A DNA stretch of 64,000 nt. It comes from Microbacterium algeriense (GTDB lineage: Bacteria > Actinomycetota > Actinomycetes > Actinomycetales > Microbacteriaceae). This document shows, in pieces, positions 16,477 through 26,900 of the stretch; positions within the stretch are counted from its first letter, which is position 1, and each line of letters starts with the position of its first letter. Location: positions 710,413 to 774,412 of the forward strand of contig NZ_WAAO01000003.1 of the NCBI RefSeq assembly GCF_008868005.1, in the 5' to 3' direction. A model generated the notes under the pieces. That model had not been told where the DNA came from. It did not search any database and worked only from the letters and a program-made list of their open reading frames with translations. The position numbers and the translations under genes are program-made.

Positions 16477-17390
16477 TGTCCCCCACCTCGACGACCGCGA
16501 CGCAACCGTTGCGCGCCTCGGCCCCCATCGCGACCGGCCGCAACGGTGAGATGCGACCGAGCGCACTCGCGTTCCTTGTGCTGCTGTGGCTCTCCCTGTT
16601 CGTCGCATTCGCGGTGCTCATCACACTGCTGATCACGATCTTCCTCACCGGGCAGAACAAGCTCTCCACGGCGCTGCTGTTCAACTTCCCCTCCGCCGAC
16701 CCTGACGAGGCCGGAGCCCGGCCCGCCATCCTCGGATCCGTGTGGGCCATCGGTGCGACCGCCGTGATGACACTCCCGCTCGGGATCGCCGCCGCCGTGC
16801 ACCTGGAAGAGTTCGCCGACCGGAAGCGGTGGTTCAACCGGTTCATCGAACTCAACGTGCAGAACCTCGCCGCAGTGCCCTCGATCGTGTACGGGCTGCT
16901 CGCGCTCGCCTTCCTCTCGATGCTCGGCGTCACCAACAAAAACATCGTCATCGGCGGGGCGTTCGCCCTGACGCTGCTCATCCTGCCGGTGATCATCATC
17001 GCGACCAGAGAAGCACTGCGCGCGGTCCCGCGAGAGATTCGCGACGGATCCCTCGCACTCGGCGCCACCCAATGGCAGACGACGTGGAGACAGGTGCTCC
17101 CCGCATCCGTTCCCGGGATCGCGACCGGCTCCATCCTCGCGCTCTCCCGCGCACTCGGGGAGGCCGCCCCGCTGCTCGTGCTCGGCGCGCTGGTGTACAT
17201 CACCTTCGACCCGAACGGGCTCCTCAGTGGCTACACCACGCTGCCGATCCAGATCTTCAACTGGACCGGCCGCCCGCAAGAAGGGTTCCACGAACTCGCC
17301 GGCGCCACCAGCATCCTGCTGCTCGCCGTCCTCATCCTGATGAACGCTCTCGCGATCTTCATCCGCAACAAGTTCCAGAAACGGTGGTAA
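16476..17390 (+). CDS. pstA: Phosphate ABC transporter permease PstA
   Basis: A 304-residue permease partner of PstC. Seen: [28 protein letters not shown], the EAA loop [16 protein letters not shown] and [17 protein letters not shown]. The ATG at 16476 overlaps the pstC stop. The roughly 180-residue open frame upstream in the same phase is shadow coding under pstC. Only 2 bp separate it from pstB. Confidence 0.93.
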   Translation: MSPTSTTATQPLRASAPIATGRNGEMRPSALAFLVLLWLSLFVAFAVLITLLITIFLTGQNKLSTALLFNFPSADPDEAGARPAILGSVWAIGATAVMTLPLGIAAAVHLEEFADRKRWFNRFIELNVQNLAAVPSIVYGLLALAFLSMLGVTNKNIVIGGAFALTLLILPVIIIATREALRAVPREIRDGSLALGATQWQTTWRQVLPASVPGIATGSILALSRALGEAAPLLVLGALVYITFDPNGLLSGYTTLPIQIFNWTGRPQEGFHELAGATSILLLAVLILMNALAIFIRNKFQKRW

Positions 17391-17392
17391 CC

Positions 17393-18256
17393 ATGAGCAC
17401 TCCCACAGGCAGCGCCGCGACAGCGACGCACACGAACTTCCATGCCGCAGAAACACGACGGCTCGCCGCCACCCCCAGTGGCCTGATCCGCTGCGAAGAC
17501 GTCAATGTGTACTACGGCGACTTCCGGGCCGTGACCGGCGTCAACCTCGAGTTCGGGCGTAACGAGATCACCGCGCTAATCGGACCCTCCGGCTGCGGAA
17601 AATCAACGCTGTTGCGCTCCCTGAACCGTATGAACGACCTCGTCGATGGTGCCCGCGTGGAGGGCACCGTCCTCTTCCAAGACGAGGACATCTATGCCAA
17701 GGCCGTGGATCCGATCGAGGTTCGTCGGCGGATCGGCATGGTGTTCCAAAAGCCCAACCCGTTCCCGAAATCGATCTACGACAACATCGCCTACGGCCCC
17801 CGGGTCACCGGGATGAAAGTCGACAACATGGACGACCTCGTCGAAGAGGCACTGACCCGCTCCGCGCTCTGGGGCGAGGTGAGGGACAAGCTCAAACAAT
17901 CCGCGTTCGGTCTCTCCGGTGGTCAACAGCAGCGCCTGTGCATCGCGCGGACGATCGCCGTGCAACCCGACGTGATCCTGATGGACGAGCCCTGCTCCGC
18001 CCTTGACCCGATCGCCACGTCTCGGATCGAAGACCTCATGCACGAGCTCCGCAAGGACTACACGATCATCATCGTCACCCACAACATGCAGCAGGCAGCA
18101 CGCGTGGCCGATCGCACCGCATTCTTCACCGCCCTCGCCGACGAAAGCACCGGTGACCGCACCGGCGTGCTCGTCGAGTACGACCTCACCCGCAACATCT
18201 TCGAGCAGCCGCAAGACCAGCGCACGGAGGACTACATCAGCGGACGATTCGGATGA
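17393..18256 (+). CDS. pstB: Phosphate ABC transporter ATP-binding protein PstB
   Basis: A 287-residue ATPase. Seen: [12 protein letters not shown], Walker [10 protein letters not shown], the PstB-specific [14 protein letters not shown], signature [13 protein letters not shown], Walker [14 protein letters not shown] and switch [13 protein letters not shown], ending EDYISGRFG as PstB proteins do. The first 30 residues are an extra polar tail before the family core; a later start is possible. The stop overlaps the next regulator gene by ATGA. Confidence 0.95.
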   Translation: MSTPTGSAATATHTNFHAAETRRLAATPSGLIRCEDVNVYYGDFRAVTGVNLEFGRNEITALIGPSGCGKSTLLRSLNRMNDLVDGARVEGTVLFQDEDIYAKAVDPIEVRRRIGMVFQKPNPFPKSIYDNIAYGPRVTGMKVDNMDDLVEEALTRSALWGEVRDKLKQSAFGLSGGQQQRLCIARTIAVQPDVILMDEPCSALDPIATSRIEDLMHELRKDYTIIIVTHNMQQAARVADRTAFFTALADESTGDRTGVLVEYDLTRNIFEQPQDQRTEDYISGRFG

Positions 18257-18939
18257 CCTCCCCGTCTGGTGGTGACCCGCGGTTCGTTCTGCACGGACGC
18301 AGTTCGGAGATCCTTCGTGGAAGCTTCGCTGAGTTCAGGCATGCAGGCGTCCCGATAGCGGTGCACGCTGAGATCGTCGATGCGCTGGCAGACTTGGCCC
18401 ACGACTACGAGGCGTCGCTCGTCCTCGCCGGCGGGGAGTCAGTTGACCGGCTGGCGGCCATCGTGCAGATCGCCGAGCCGGTGTGCGGAGGACCGATCTT
18501 CTTCGGGGTGAGCGAAGACACGGAGACGTCGATGATTGAAGCCGCGATGCGGGCAGGAATGCGTGGCACCATCCGCCTCCCCATCACCCCCGACCGATTG
18601 CGTGAATTGGCCCGCTTGCACCCACGGACAGGGCCGCTGGACCGCACCCTCCGATTCGGGGAACTGACCCTCGACATCACGCACCGCAGCCTCCGTTGGC
18701 AGAAGCATGCGCTGTTGCTTCCTCCGCGCGAATTCGAACTCCTGCATCAGATCATGCGCGCGTACCCGGAGAGCGTGAGCATTGACACACTCGCCCTCGC
18801 CTTCGGCTCCGACCTTGAGGATCCGCACGCCTCTGTTCGCGTCGCCATGACGAAGCTGCGCGCACGGCTGGCGACTTTCGCCCCCGCACAAGCCCTCATC
18901 GAGACGGTGCGAGTCGCCGGCTACCGGCTCGCGTCCTGA
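18253..18939 (+). CDS. Winged-helix (OmpR/PhoB-type) regulator with degenerate receiver, last gene of the pst operon
   Basis: A 228-residue protein. Residues about 133-227 form a Trans_reg_C winged helix: [44 protein letters not shown] and the terminal [10 protein letters not shown]. The first 125 residues look like a response-regulator receiver, but the third strand ([10 protein letters not shown]) lacks the phosphoacceptor Asp. It is therefore probably a phosphorylation-independent regulator. Its coupling to pstB suggests it controls this operon or nearby ars genes. No sensor kinase is adjacent. It overlaps the convergent arsC gene by 19 bp. Confidence 0.75.
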   Translation: MTSPSGGDPRFVLHGRSSEILRGSFAEFRHAGVPIAVHAEIVDALADLAHDYEASLVLAGGESVDRLAAIVQIAEPVCGGPIFFGVSEDTETSMIEAAMRAGMRGTIRLPITPDRLRELARLHPRTGPLDRTLRFGELTLDITHRSLRWQKHALLLPPREFELLHQIMRAYPESVSIDTLALAFGSDLEDPHASVRVAMTKLRARLATFAPAQALIETVRVAGYRLAS

Positions 18940-19877
18940 GGCTCCACTTTGAGCTCGACCAGGAGTTGTAGCACCCGGGCGCGAATGTCGTCTCGAACGC
19001 CACGAAGACCGTCTTGGTCGAGCTCCAACGGATCCGGTAGATCCCACTCCATGTAGCGGCGCCCAGGGAAGACGGGGCACGCATCCCCACACCCCATCGT
19101 GATGACGTAGTCGGCGGCACGCACCACTTCATCGGTCAGCGGTTTCGGGAACTCTCCCCACAGCTCCACGCCCACTTCCTCGAGCGCAGCGGCAACACGA
19201 GGGTGTGCACCCTCCGCCGGTGAGGAACCTGCGGTACGCACGTGCACCCGGCCGCCCGAAAGATGACGTAGCAGGGCTCCAGCCATCTGCGACCGCCCCG
19301 CGTTCTGAACGCACACAAACAGGACCTCAGGAGTGTCACGGAGAACCAGGCCCTGACTAGTCGCCAGTGCGTCCAAGCGGTCGGCCGCGTACCGAGCGGT
19401 CATCGTCAACAGGTGCTCACGCACTCGCGTTCGCTGGCTCAGCAACAGGTAGCTTTGGGCGACATAACCGGCCACTGTCTCGCGGCTGAAGGTTGAACTG
19501 AATCTGTAAGAGAGGTCGTCAACGACGGTGGCCACAGCGCGTGGGAGAGCCGTGACGGGAGCCTCGGGGGTTGTCGGCTCAATCGACTCACTCAACAGCA
19601 GTCTCCCGAAACGGACCCAGGCATCGACGGTCGGCACCCAGACATCGTCATCGCTGCGGATGAGATCGACGAGCTCCAGCGAGTGGATTGCTTGCTCGAC
19701 GACCGAGAGATCGGCATTCAGCACAACCGCTATGTCCGGCGCTTTGATACCGGAAGCAAGCACGCTGAGAACACGGAGCGTGTCGGGGTTACCGAGAACC
19801 GACACTTGACCTGCGCGCTCCCGGGCAGCACGCTCGCCGAGAGGGCTTCCCACTCGGTGCTGCGACTCCTCGCTCAC
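18921..19877 (-). CDS. arsC: Arsenate reductase (LMW-phosphatase type) with N-terminal helix-turn-helix and helical domain
   Basis: A 318-residue protein in three parts. Residues about 22-92 resemble a winged-helix region (LGNPDTLRVLSVLA, ADLSVVEQAIHSLELVDLI). Residues about 112-175 form the three-helix segment found before the catalytic domain of mycothiol-linked actinobacterial ArsC proteins. Residues 185-318 are the phosphatase-fold reductase, with P-loop Cys189-X5-Arg195-Ser196 (CVQNAGRS) and Cys263/Cys267 and WDLPDP later. It reduces As(V) to As(III). GTG 19877 overlaps the upstream arsR stop by 4 bp. Confidence 0.85.
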   Translation of the reverse strand: MSEESQHRVGSPLGERAARERAGQVSVLGNPDTLRVLSVLASGIKAPDIAVVLNADLSVVEQAIHSLELVDLIRSDDDVWVPTVDAWVRFGRLLLSESIEPTTPEAPVTALPRAVATVVDDLSYRFSSTFSRETVAGYVAQSYLLLSQRTRVREHLLTMTARYAADRLDALATSQGLVLRDTPEVLFVCVQNAGRSQMAGALLRHLSGGRVHVRTAGSSPAEGAHPRVAAALEEVGVELWGEFPKPLTDEVVRAADYVITMGCGDACPVFPGRRYMEWDLPDPLELDQDGLRGVRDDIRARVLQLLVELKVEPQDASR

Positions 19878-20191
19878 CGCAGAAAATCCTCAACGGCGCT
19901 GCGGCGCGTCGGGTGCACGGAGAGCCAGCCGAGCTTGCCGTCCTGCTCACGTGCCAGGAACCCGTCGTCCAAGAGAATGCGGACGTGATGGGTCACTGTC
20001 GGCTGCCGCAGCCCCAGCGCCTCCGTCAGTTGACCTACGGTCGCCCGTTCATCAGCCGAGCCCAGCACGATACTCAAAATCTGGAGACGAGTCGGATCAG
20101 CGACCGCCCTCAGCGTCCGCGCCAGCTCTTCGGCCGCACCACGATTGAGCGCAGCTCCGACCCGAGGCTTCGGTGCAGGCTGAGCGGTCAT
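19874..20191 (-). CDS. ArsR-family regulator upstream of arsC
   Basis: A 105-residue winged-helix protein. Seen: LRAVADPTRLQILSIVLGS, recognition helix LRQPTVTHHVRILLDDGFL and wing EQDGKLGWLSV. Unlike the arsR at 11331 it contains no Cys at all, so it cannot use the usual thiol arsenite site. It may respond to another signal or act through another ligand set. ATG 20191 starts the two-gene arsR-arsC operon. Confidence 0.85.
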   Translation of the reverse strand: MTAQPAPKPRVGAALNRGAAEELARTLRAVADPTRLQILSIVLGSADERATVGQLTEALGLRQPTVTHHVRILLDDGFLAREQDGKLGWLSVHPTRRSAVEDFLR

Positions 20192-20267
20192 GCCAGGATT
20201 CTAGTTGCCGAACCTTGCGACCCCCTCAGACGTGCCGGTGCTCGAAACGTGCGGGACTGAGACGCGA

Positions 20268-23000
20268 CTACTTCGCGAACATGTCGCCGCGAAGCTTCGA
20301 CGCGGCGTGCAACCGAAGTAGCTCGATACTGAGGGCTGCGCTTGCCGGACTGCTCTGCGACAAGCTCTTCGCAGCAGCTGCAAGGGCGGGACGAGCGGCA
20401 TCCCGCTCAAGAGCAATCAGCATGTCGACCGAGACTCCGAGCGAACGTCCCCGCCAGACAGCACCAGGCGTCTGCAGTTGCTCGACAAGGAGGAGGACCT
20501 CCGCCGTCGGGTTGGATGCCCGGGCGAGAGCGCGTGCGAGGATCGCCGCATCAGCGTGGATCGGTCCGGGTTCGGGTCTGATGTATTTCCGCCCCTCGGT
20601 CAAGGTCGTTCGTGCCTGCTTGGCGAGATCTGACATACCGGCACTATTGTCGCTCAATGCGCGGGTGGCGAGGTTTGCAGGGTTCTCGCGGCTGAGCTCG
20701 TGCAGGGCTTCAAGCACGATGGCCTGCTCTCGCTCGCCTTGCTCCAACGCAGTCGCCAGAAGGTTCGCAACGCCGGCCGGCATGCCATCAGCGAGATCTG
20801 CGAATTGGTTCACAGCGGCGCTGAGGAGTTTGCGTCGTGTCGCCGGGAACTCGATCCCGAAGTTGTCGAGGTAGAGGTCGCCGGCGAGGCTCGCGCCGAG
20901 GGCTGTGATCGGCGACTCGGCGGCTTGAGTGTCGTATTGAACGACGATGTTGATGAGGTCATCGATGAGGTGCTCTCGACGCTTCAGCAGGCGGCCCGCC
21001 GCGAGCAGCCACGTGTTGCGCCAGTGACTTGATGGAACGAGTTCGCGCAGGTTCTGCAAGACGACCTGTTCGTCACCATCGGTGATCGCGCGAGCCGCCA
21101 TGTATTCCTGCAGCGATCGCACCTCGAACTCATACTTCGATGTCTTCGGGGAGACGAGCATGACCAGTCGCTCCGTCGACAGTTTGAGGAGAGTCGTCGC
21201 GATCGACTCCGATTCACTCTCTTCGAACCCAGCCGCGCTCAGCCGGCGGCATAGGATACGGGAGATCTCGGCTTTCGTGAGGATAGCGTCCGAGTTACCT
21301 GGTCGCTCAGTTCTTGCTTGCAGCTTGAGCCCGGCCTGTTCGTGAAGATGGTCGATGTGTGGGCGCAGCGACTTCAGTTCCGTGAAGGCTTCACTTTTCG
21401 CCAGTTCACGGTCGTAGACGACGCGATAGTACCGGTCGAACAGCTCGAATCGATCCGTCGGAAGGTCGACTGCTTCTTCAGCGAGAGCAGTCATGATCGT
21501 CACCTGCAACGGTGTGGTCATCAGTCGTTGCGTCACTCGTTCATGGACGGCCGTGATGAGCCTTTGTGCAACCTGCTCGGCGAGGTCCGGATCGTCGACC
21601 GCCCGCAACGCGGTGAGTGCTTCCGAGTAGCTAATCGCTTCTGTCTCGGTGAGTTCAGACAGGATGATCTGCGTGCAGGGAAACGCATCGTCGAACTCCC
21701 GCCGGTATCCCTGTGGGCGTGTTGTGGCGACGAAGAGCACGTCCGCCTTCTCAGAGCTGAGCTCGCTCACTAGCGCTGTGACGGCCTCGATGAGCCGGCT
21801 GCGGATCTTCGCGTCAGGCACCTCGTCAAGGCCGTCGAGCACGAGGCATGACGGCCAGGTGCGCAACCAGTCCAGCAACGCCCCTGGGTCCGACTTCTTC
21901 CCCCGAATCAGGATGGAATCTGCAATGTAGGTGAGCAATGAAAACGTCGACGGGGAGGATGCGATTGCGGCCCCCGCCTTTGCCAGCTCGATCACGAACG
22001 GCCACCGACGTTTCTGCGGGTTCGGGATTCCCGCCTTTCTGAGCCGTGCGTCGAGGCCATCGAAGGCGAGCTGCGCCCTCTCGCCGTACTCCGCGACGTT
22101 TGTGTCAGCGAGGAAGGCGACACGATACGTGTGGGCGATCACTTGGGCGATCGTGCTCTTGCCCTGACCTGGGCCTCCAACGATGACCACCCCGCGAGGC
22201 CCCCGCCCTGAGACGGTCGACAAGTGGAGGTCTCCGATTTGCACCGTCTCGGCCGCGGTCATCAACCGCAGGTGGCCCTCCTCGCCCGCGCGCGCCTCCG
22301 CAGTGAACGGCAAATCGATAGCGATGTCCGCGAGCCTCACCTTCGACGCGTCGTTGTACCCCGCGTCGCCCGTTCGAACCCATTGCCTGTTGATGAGCTC
22401 GGCGACTGCATGCCCAGCAAGCCGGTCCACCTCGAGAGCTGTCTTTTCCGGGAGCAGTTCGGCGACTTGCGCAAGAAAGTCGCCGGTGACGATCTGCTCC
22501 AGGTATCGCTGTCGAATGGACGTGTGGGTGTCGAGCATGACGCGAATCTCGTCGTAGTCCCACACGTACCACCCACGCAGCCCCAAATCTTCCGCGTTGG
22601 CTGCAAGAAGCTGGTCGAACTGGTCGCGGCCGCCCGTGTCTTTGGTCCCCGTCAGCACAACGTTGGTGGAGAACAGCAGGTACTCCGGCGTCTTCTCGCC
22701 GACCCTCCTCTTTACGAGCCAACCACGCAGCTCGGAGCGGACCTCGTCAAGGAACCAACGCCAGTCAGCCGTCGTCGATACAGGCTTCTCGTTGTACTTC
22801 ATTTGAATGACGCCGTAGCCATCCCACTTCGCGCCCGCCCCGACCGGGAAGTCGACGCGGCCGTCGAACGTGGCGTCGCGCTGCGCGTCGCGACCTGACC
22901 CAAACGGCCGGACACCATTGCCCAGCTCAGCCTTTGCAAGCGCTTGGAGCATGTGCTCGAACTGCTGCCAGCCCATTCGGTTGAGGTTGTAGTGGCCCAC
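20268..23000 (-). CDS. Restriction-endonuclease-fold/NACHT NTPase, probable anti-phage defence protein
   Basis: About 910 residues. The N-terminus resembles a PD-(D/E)XK endonuclease: GRDAQRDATFDG (residues 36-47) and GYGVIQMKY, where Gln-Met-Lys replaces the usual Glu-X-Lys. A central NACHT/STAND NTPase has Walker A VGGPGQGKST (275-283) and Walker B CLVLDGLDEVPD (385-396), with TTRPQGYR as a sensor-like segment. The C-terminal about 400 residues are helical and probably sense a phage signal. GTG 23000 is preferred because GGAGGG is 5 nt upstream; a TTG at 23018 is possible. Architecture matches bacterial NACHT/Avs-like systems that cut DNA when triggered; function here is inferred. Confidence 0.75.
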   Translation of the reverse strand: MGHYNLNRMGWQQFEHMLQALAKAELGNGVRPFGSGRDAQRDATFDGRVDFPVGAGAKWDGYGVIQMKYNEKPVSTTADWRWFLDEVRSELRGWLVKRRVGEKTPEYLLFSTNVVLTGTKDTGGRDQFDQLLAANAEDLGLRGWYVWDYDEIRVMLDTHTSIRQRYLEQIVTGDFLAQVAELLPEKTALEVDRLAGHAVAELINRQWVRTGDAGYNDASKVRLADIAIDLPFTAEARAGEEGHLRLMTAAETVQIGDLHLSTVSGRGPRGVVIVGGPGQGKSTIAQVIAHTYRVAFLADTNVAEYGERAQLAFDGLDARLRKAGIPNPQKRRWPFVIELAKAGAAIASSPSTFSLLTYIADSILIRGKKSDPGALLDWLRTWPSCLVLDGLDEVPDAKIRSRLIEAVTALVSELSSEKADVLFVATTRPQGYRREFDDAFPCTQIILSELTETEAISYSEALTALRAVDDPDLAEQVAQRLITAVHERVTQRLMTTPLQVTIMTALAEEAVDLPTDRFELFDRYYRVVYDRELAKSEAFTELKSLRPHIDHLHEQAGLKLQARTERPGNSDAILTKAEISRILCRRLSAAGFEESESESIATTLLKLSTERLVMLVSPKTSKYEFEVRSLQEYMAARAITDGDEQVVLQNLRELVPSSHWRNTWLLAAGRLLKRREHLIDDLINIVVQYDTQAAESPITALGASLAGDLYLDNFGIEFPATRRKLLSAAVNQFADLADGMPAGVANLLATALEQGEREQAIVLEALHELSRENPANLATRALSDNSAGMSDLAKQARTTLTEGRKYIRPEPGPIHADAAILARALARASNPTAEVLLLVEQLQTPGAVWRGRSLGVSVDMLIALERDAARPALAAAAKSLSQSSPASAALSIELLRLHAASKLRGDMFAK

Positions 23001-23280
23001 AGAGTCCCTCCGGGTCAACGTCGACGCCTATGAGGCGCATTAGAGACATTCTGTACCAGTGCTGCTGCCTATCCGGCTGAACCGGCGAGCGAACGCGTTC
23101 GACCGTACGGGGTTCTCCCGGCGACGAGAAACGATCCCAATCCGATCACCAGCGCGCACATTTGAGCCGAGTAGGGCGAGGCCTGAGCTCCGCCCGCCTG
23201 CCATTGAACCGATCGGATCCTCGACGTCAATGCCCAGGGAACCCTCCCCTTCCGGTGAAGGCTCATCTACGCTGTCGCAC
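23001..23280. other. Divergent intergenic region, contains a 12-bp palindrome
   Basis: This 280-bp gap separates the NACHT gene and the antitoxin-like gene, which diverge. The only structure I see is the perfect palindrome CGAACGCGTTCG at 23090-23101. An in-frame upstream extension of the + gene exists here, but it lacks a ribosome-binding site and a family match. Confidence 0.35.
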
Positions 23281-23931
23281 ATGGATGAAACCGATGGCCA
23301 GCCACGGCCCCGCCCTTGGCAAGCACAGCCATCCACCGATGTGATCGCGGCGTTCACTGACGCCGTCGCTCGGTTGAACGCCGACGGGGACTTCATCGTT
23401 CGAGCGCTGACTGACCAGCTGCTCGCAGAGCGACCGATCGCGGACCAGGAAGAGCTGACGCCGCAGGAGATCAGCTATCTCACCCGGTCCAAGGCCTTCA
23501 CGCCCGAGTCGTTCGAGAAGACATCGACTCGGGTTGCTCGCGGCGGTCTTCTGGCGAGCGAAGCGAGCACCCTTCTGACGGGCGTGCTTCAAACCATGTC
23601 CGCGTCCGCAGCCGCTGCCTTCTTGAGTATGGACGAGGACTCGCTCTTCGCCGCCGCCGATCGTGGCGAGTTGTACGCCGTCGATGTTGCCCACTCCAGA
23701 CGGTTTCCGTCGTGGCAGTTCAGTCTCTCGTCGCCAGGAAAAATCCTGCCGCACCTGACCGAGATCATCGACATTGTGAAAGACAAAGGATGGGTGTCGG
23801 TATCGGCTCTCATGGCGACGCCCCAGTCGATCATGGTCACCGACGGGCACCAGAGCCCTGTGGAATGGTTCAGGCGCGGCGGCGACGCGGAGACCCTGGC
23901 TCGGATCATCGAGGCTCAGAAGTGGCGATAG
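23281..23931 (+). CDS. Orphan antitoxin-like helix-turn-helix protein, paralogue of the RES-linked antitoxin
   Basis: A 216-residue protein starting at ATG 23281. It is clearly related to the antitoxin at 28000. Both have an N-terminal helical region, a core of LT..E..(Y/F)L....FTPE then a stretch with a helix-turn-helix (here SASAAAAFLSMDEDSLFAAA), the motif (F/Y)PxWQF, and a C-terminal toxin-binding-like tail (here SPVEWFRRGGD; there TPIEWLAAAKD). No RES toxin follows; the next gene is convergent and unrelated. It may neutralise the toxin at 28758 in trans, or regulate neighbouring defence genes. I do not know its role. Confidence 0.6.
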   Translation: MDETDGQPRPRPWQAQPSTDVIAAFTDAVARLNADGDFIVRALTDQLLAERPIADQEELTPQEISYLTRSKAFTPESFEKTSTRVARGGLLASEASTLLTGVLQTMSASAAAAFLSMDEDSLFAAADRGELYAVDVAHSRRFPSWQFSLSSPGKILPHLTEIIDIVKDKGWVSVSALMATPQSIMVTDGHQSPVEWFRRGGDAETLARIIEAQKWR

Positions 23932-23982
23932 AGCTCCTGCTGGGGACGTGAATTCGTGCGCGCCGCCGCTCTCGCATGTCAC

Positions 23983-26900
23983 CTACGGCGTTTGGCCTCG
24001 AGCTGCGAGAAACTCCGTCGCCGTCTCAACCCGATACCGCTCGTCGACGTAGTTTGCCGGAGTGAGATTTCGGGTTACGAAGAGCGTGCTCAGGCGAAAC
24101 TGCTCGCCTTCAGGCGGGTCCCCGAGTCCGAGGCGCGTCGCAATGCTCGCGACGTGGGGCGCTAGTTCGCTCTCCTTGCGGGCTAGCTGCGTGGCGTAGC
24201 AGGGCTTGGCCCCGCGGTCTCCTACCTGGTCCCGGAAGAAGGTGCGCAGTTGGCGTGCCGTCTCAGCGAATCCGTGCACCGACGCAGGATCCTTCGCCTC
24301 GATTAACCAGATGGTGCTATCGCCAGGGCGTCCGCACACGAGGTCAACTTCGGTCGTGAGAATCGGCACGCCGAGTCGCGCGTGGTCGTTGGGTTTCACG
24401 CGGGCGACCGTGGTGTAGCCGAGTTCCTCTAGCCGGTCTTGAAGGAATCTTTCGAACCGAATATTGCGGCGCGCACGGCGATCCGCAAGCGCGTTGCTGA
24501 CAGGCTGGGGAACGTCTCCCGCCCAGGGAAGAACTCCTTGGAGGAGGTGGCGGTAGTAGACCTGGAAGGACGTCAGTAAGTACTGCGGGCTGATAATGAG
24601 TCGTCCGTCCGAGTCTTGCACCAGCGGTTGCACGAGGAGCCGGTGACGCCGTGTGCGCGTTTGCCAGGGTTTCCACTCCACGGCTTGCATCTGGACGGCC
24701 GTGCTGGTGAGCATCCGAATAGCGGCGTCAACACGCGTTCTCTGCGACTCATCCGCGTCCGGGCCCAGCGCGTCACAGACCCATGCTGTTGCCTCGGCCA
24801 CGGTGACGTGCGCGGTCGTCCTGCTTGGCTCGAACGTTTCCCACTTTGCGAGGGTGGCGAGTGCGGCGAGCATGTCCTGCGACGTCGCTCCCCATGCCGG
24901 CTGGAACGCATCTTCGACGTCGTCTTCTTCGTTCGCCTGTTGCAGCGAGTCGTCGTCTTGAGTGCCGTGCAATCGGACGCTCGCAGCTGCACGGGTCAGT
25001 TCGTCGTTTCGCAGGCCCCACGCCGATGCGTCGGGATGCGGATCGTCGTCAACTGCCAGCTCGTACATCGGGCTGAGGTTGATGACTGCGGGCGCGACTT
25101 GGTGATACATCCGCTCACTCAGCGTGGTCGCGGTGAGGTACGCATCTGCGGCGGCAAGAAGACCGCTCCACTCCTGAGGAGTGATCGGCTTCACCGCCGC
25201 CGGATTGCCCAGGATGCGCAAGGCAGCCTCCACCACGATCTCGTTACACTGACGAAGCTGAAGTGTCTCCGCCGAGAGCTCGGCCGTGCGGGTGAGCGGA
25301 TCCCATTCGGTCGCGAGATTCGCTGCGACTCGGGATAGATCGTCTTGCTGATGAATGGCACTGTCCATCACCCTCGCCAGCTGCTCCATCCCCGTGAGCA
25401 CCACCTCGCTCACGTCGTGTCTCTTGATTCCTTCAGTCAGGGTCTCGAGAGCAAGGGGCGCAAGATGCTCGCGGATGAGTCGATTCGCGTCGTCCGCTCG
25501 GTACTCTCCCGGTTGAACGCCGGCGTCGTGGAGTCGTCGTCCCAAAGCCGCAACCATGCGGCTCTCATCAGAGGGTCGTAGACGCCACGGATCAGGCAGG
25601 TGATTGAGAGTGGTCCGGGCCTGCTTCATCTCCAAGATGAGAAAGGGTCTCGCTGTGCGCCACTGGTCGCGGAGCGCCGCTCCGGTGTCGATATCCATGC
25701 CGCCCGCGCGGAGCAGATCGAACACTGCATCCGCTGTTAGGAGATTCGCCGCGTGCGGATCTCCATTCGCCGAGTCTGCGAATCCCTCGACATCGATGCG
25801 CCACAAGAAGTTGACTGGTTCGTCGACGGCACGCGCGTGCGGGTCGAGATACGGCGTGACCACACCGGGCGGTTCACCCGAGACCGTTTCCGATGCGTGG
25901 AGGTAGAGGACGTATCCGGGCACATCGATCTCCTGGTGCGCGAAACGCCATCGATCACCAAGCGCAGCGAAGCCGTAGATTAGCCCGCCGCAGAAGTCGA
26001 AGAAGAACCGTCGGTGGTCGGCAGATGCTTCCTCCAGGCTCGCCCGTGCCACGGCAACGGGAGGTTCGGTGAGAGCGAGAGACCACCCGTCAACACTCGG
26101 CGCGATGTTGACACCGCGGGTGGCGTCGTACATGGGGTCACCTGCGATCATCGCGACGTTTGCGACGGGCCCCGGGGCGACTTCTGCCGCTCGGAGGTCT
26201 CGAATCGGGGGAAGCCCAACCCTGAGGAGCGCCACTTCGAGATCCGATAGCTCTACCGCTCGATCCCACTCGGCCTCGCCCGCGTGCGCTTCAAAGTAGA
26301 CGGCATTGGGTACCACGCCACCCTTGAAAAAAGACTTGCCATTGGCTTTCCATGGCTCCCAGTAGTTGATCGCTTCCCATCCGAAACTCTCAGGGAAATC
26401 GGGAGCGCTCAGGTCCCGCGTGAATGCGTAGAGATCATCGTCGGACGTAGCCGTTTCCGCGATCCAGGTCAGGTCTTCGAGCGCGAGTTTTGCTTCGCCG
26501 ACCGCCTGCGGCACAGCGATGTGACCGGGCGCAGCGAACACCGTCAACGGGATGACCTCCGCGCCCGGCCTGACGGTTCCTCGTCGCCCGCCCGCCATCC
26601 GCACCGGCACAGGGTCTGATTGCGACCTCACCTGTTTCGCCAGCTCCACTGAGCCGATGTATGGCGCCGGCGCGGCCCCCAGGTCGGGGACGTAGATGAC
26701 TGAGACGGCGATGAAAGTGGACGGGTTCACCGGCACCAACCACTGAACGTCAATCCCGCGAAGCGGGGAATCGAGGCCTTCGCTGTTGGGAGGAGCTTCG
26801 ATCAAGCTGTTGGAAAAGCGCCATAGGGACTGGCGAATCTGGTTCAGGCAAGAACTCCGGAGGGCTCGTCGTGCTTGCCCGTCCCGGTCGAGCGCAGACA

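Noticed and set aside
16742..17392. A long N-terminal extension of pstB
   Set aside because: It overlaps pstA out of phase, is Arg/His-rich, and PstB begins naturally at ATG 17393.
23059..23280. 74-residue N-terminal extension of the orphan antitoxin
   Set aside because: It is Arg/Pro-rich, has no ribosome-binding site and no counterpart in the paralogue.
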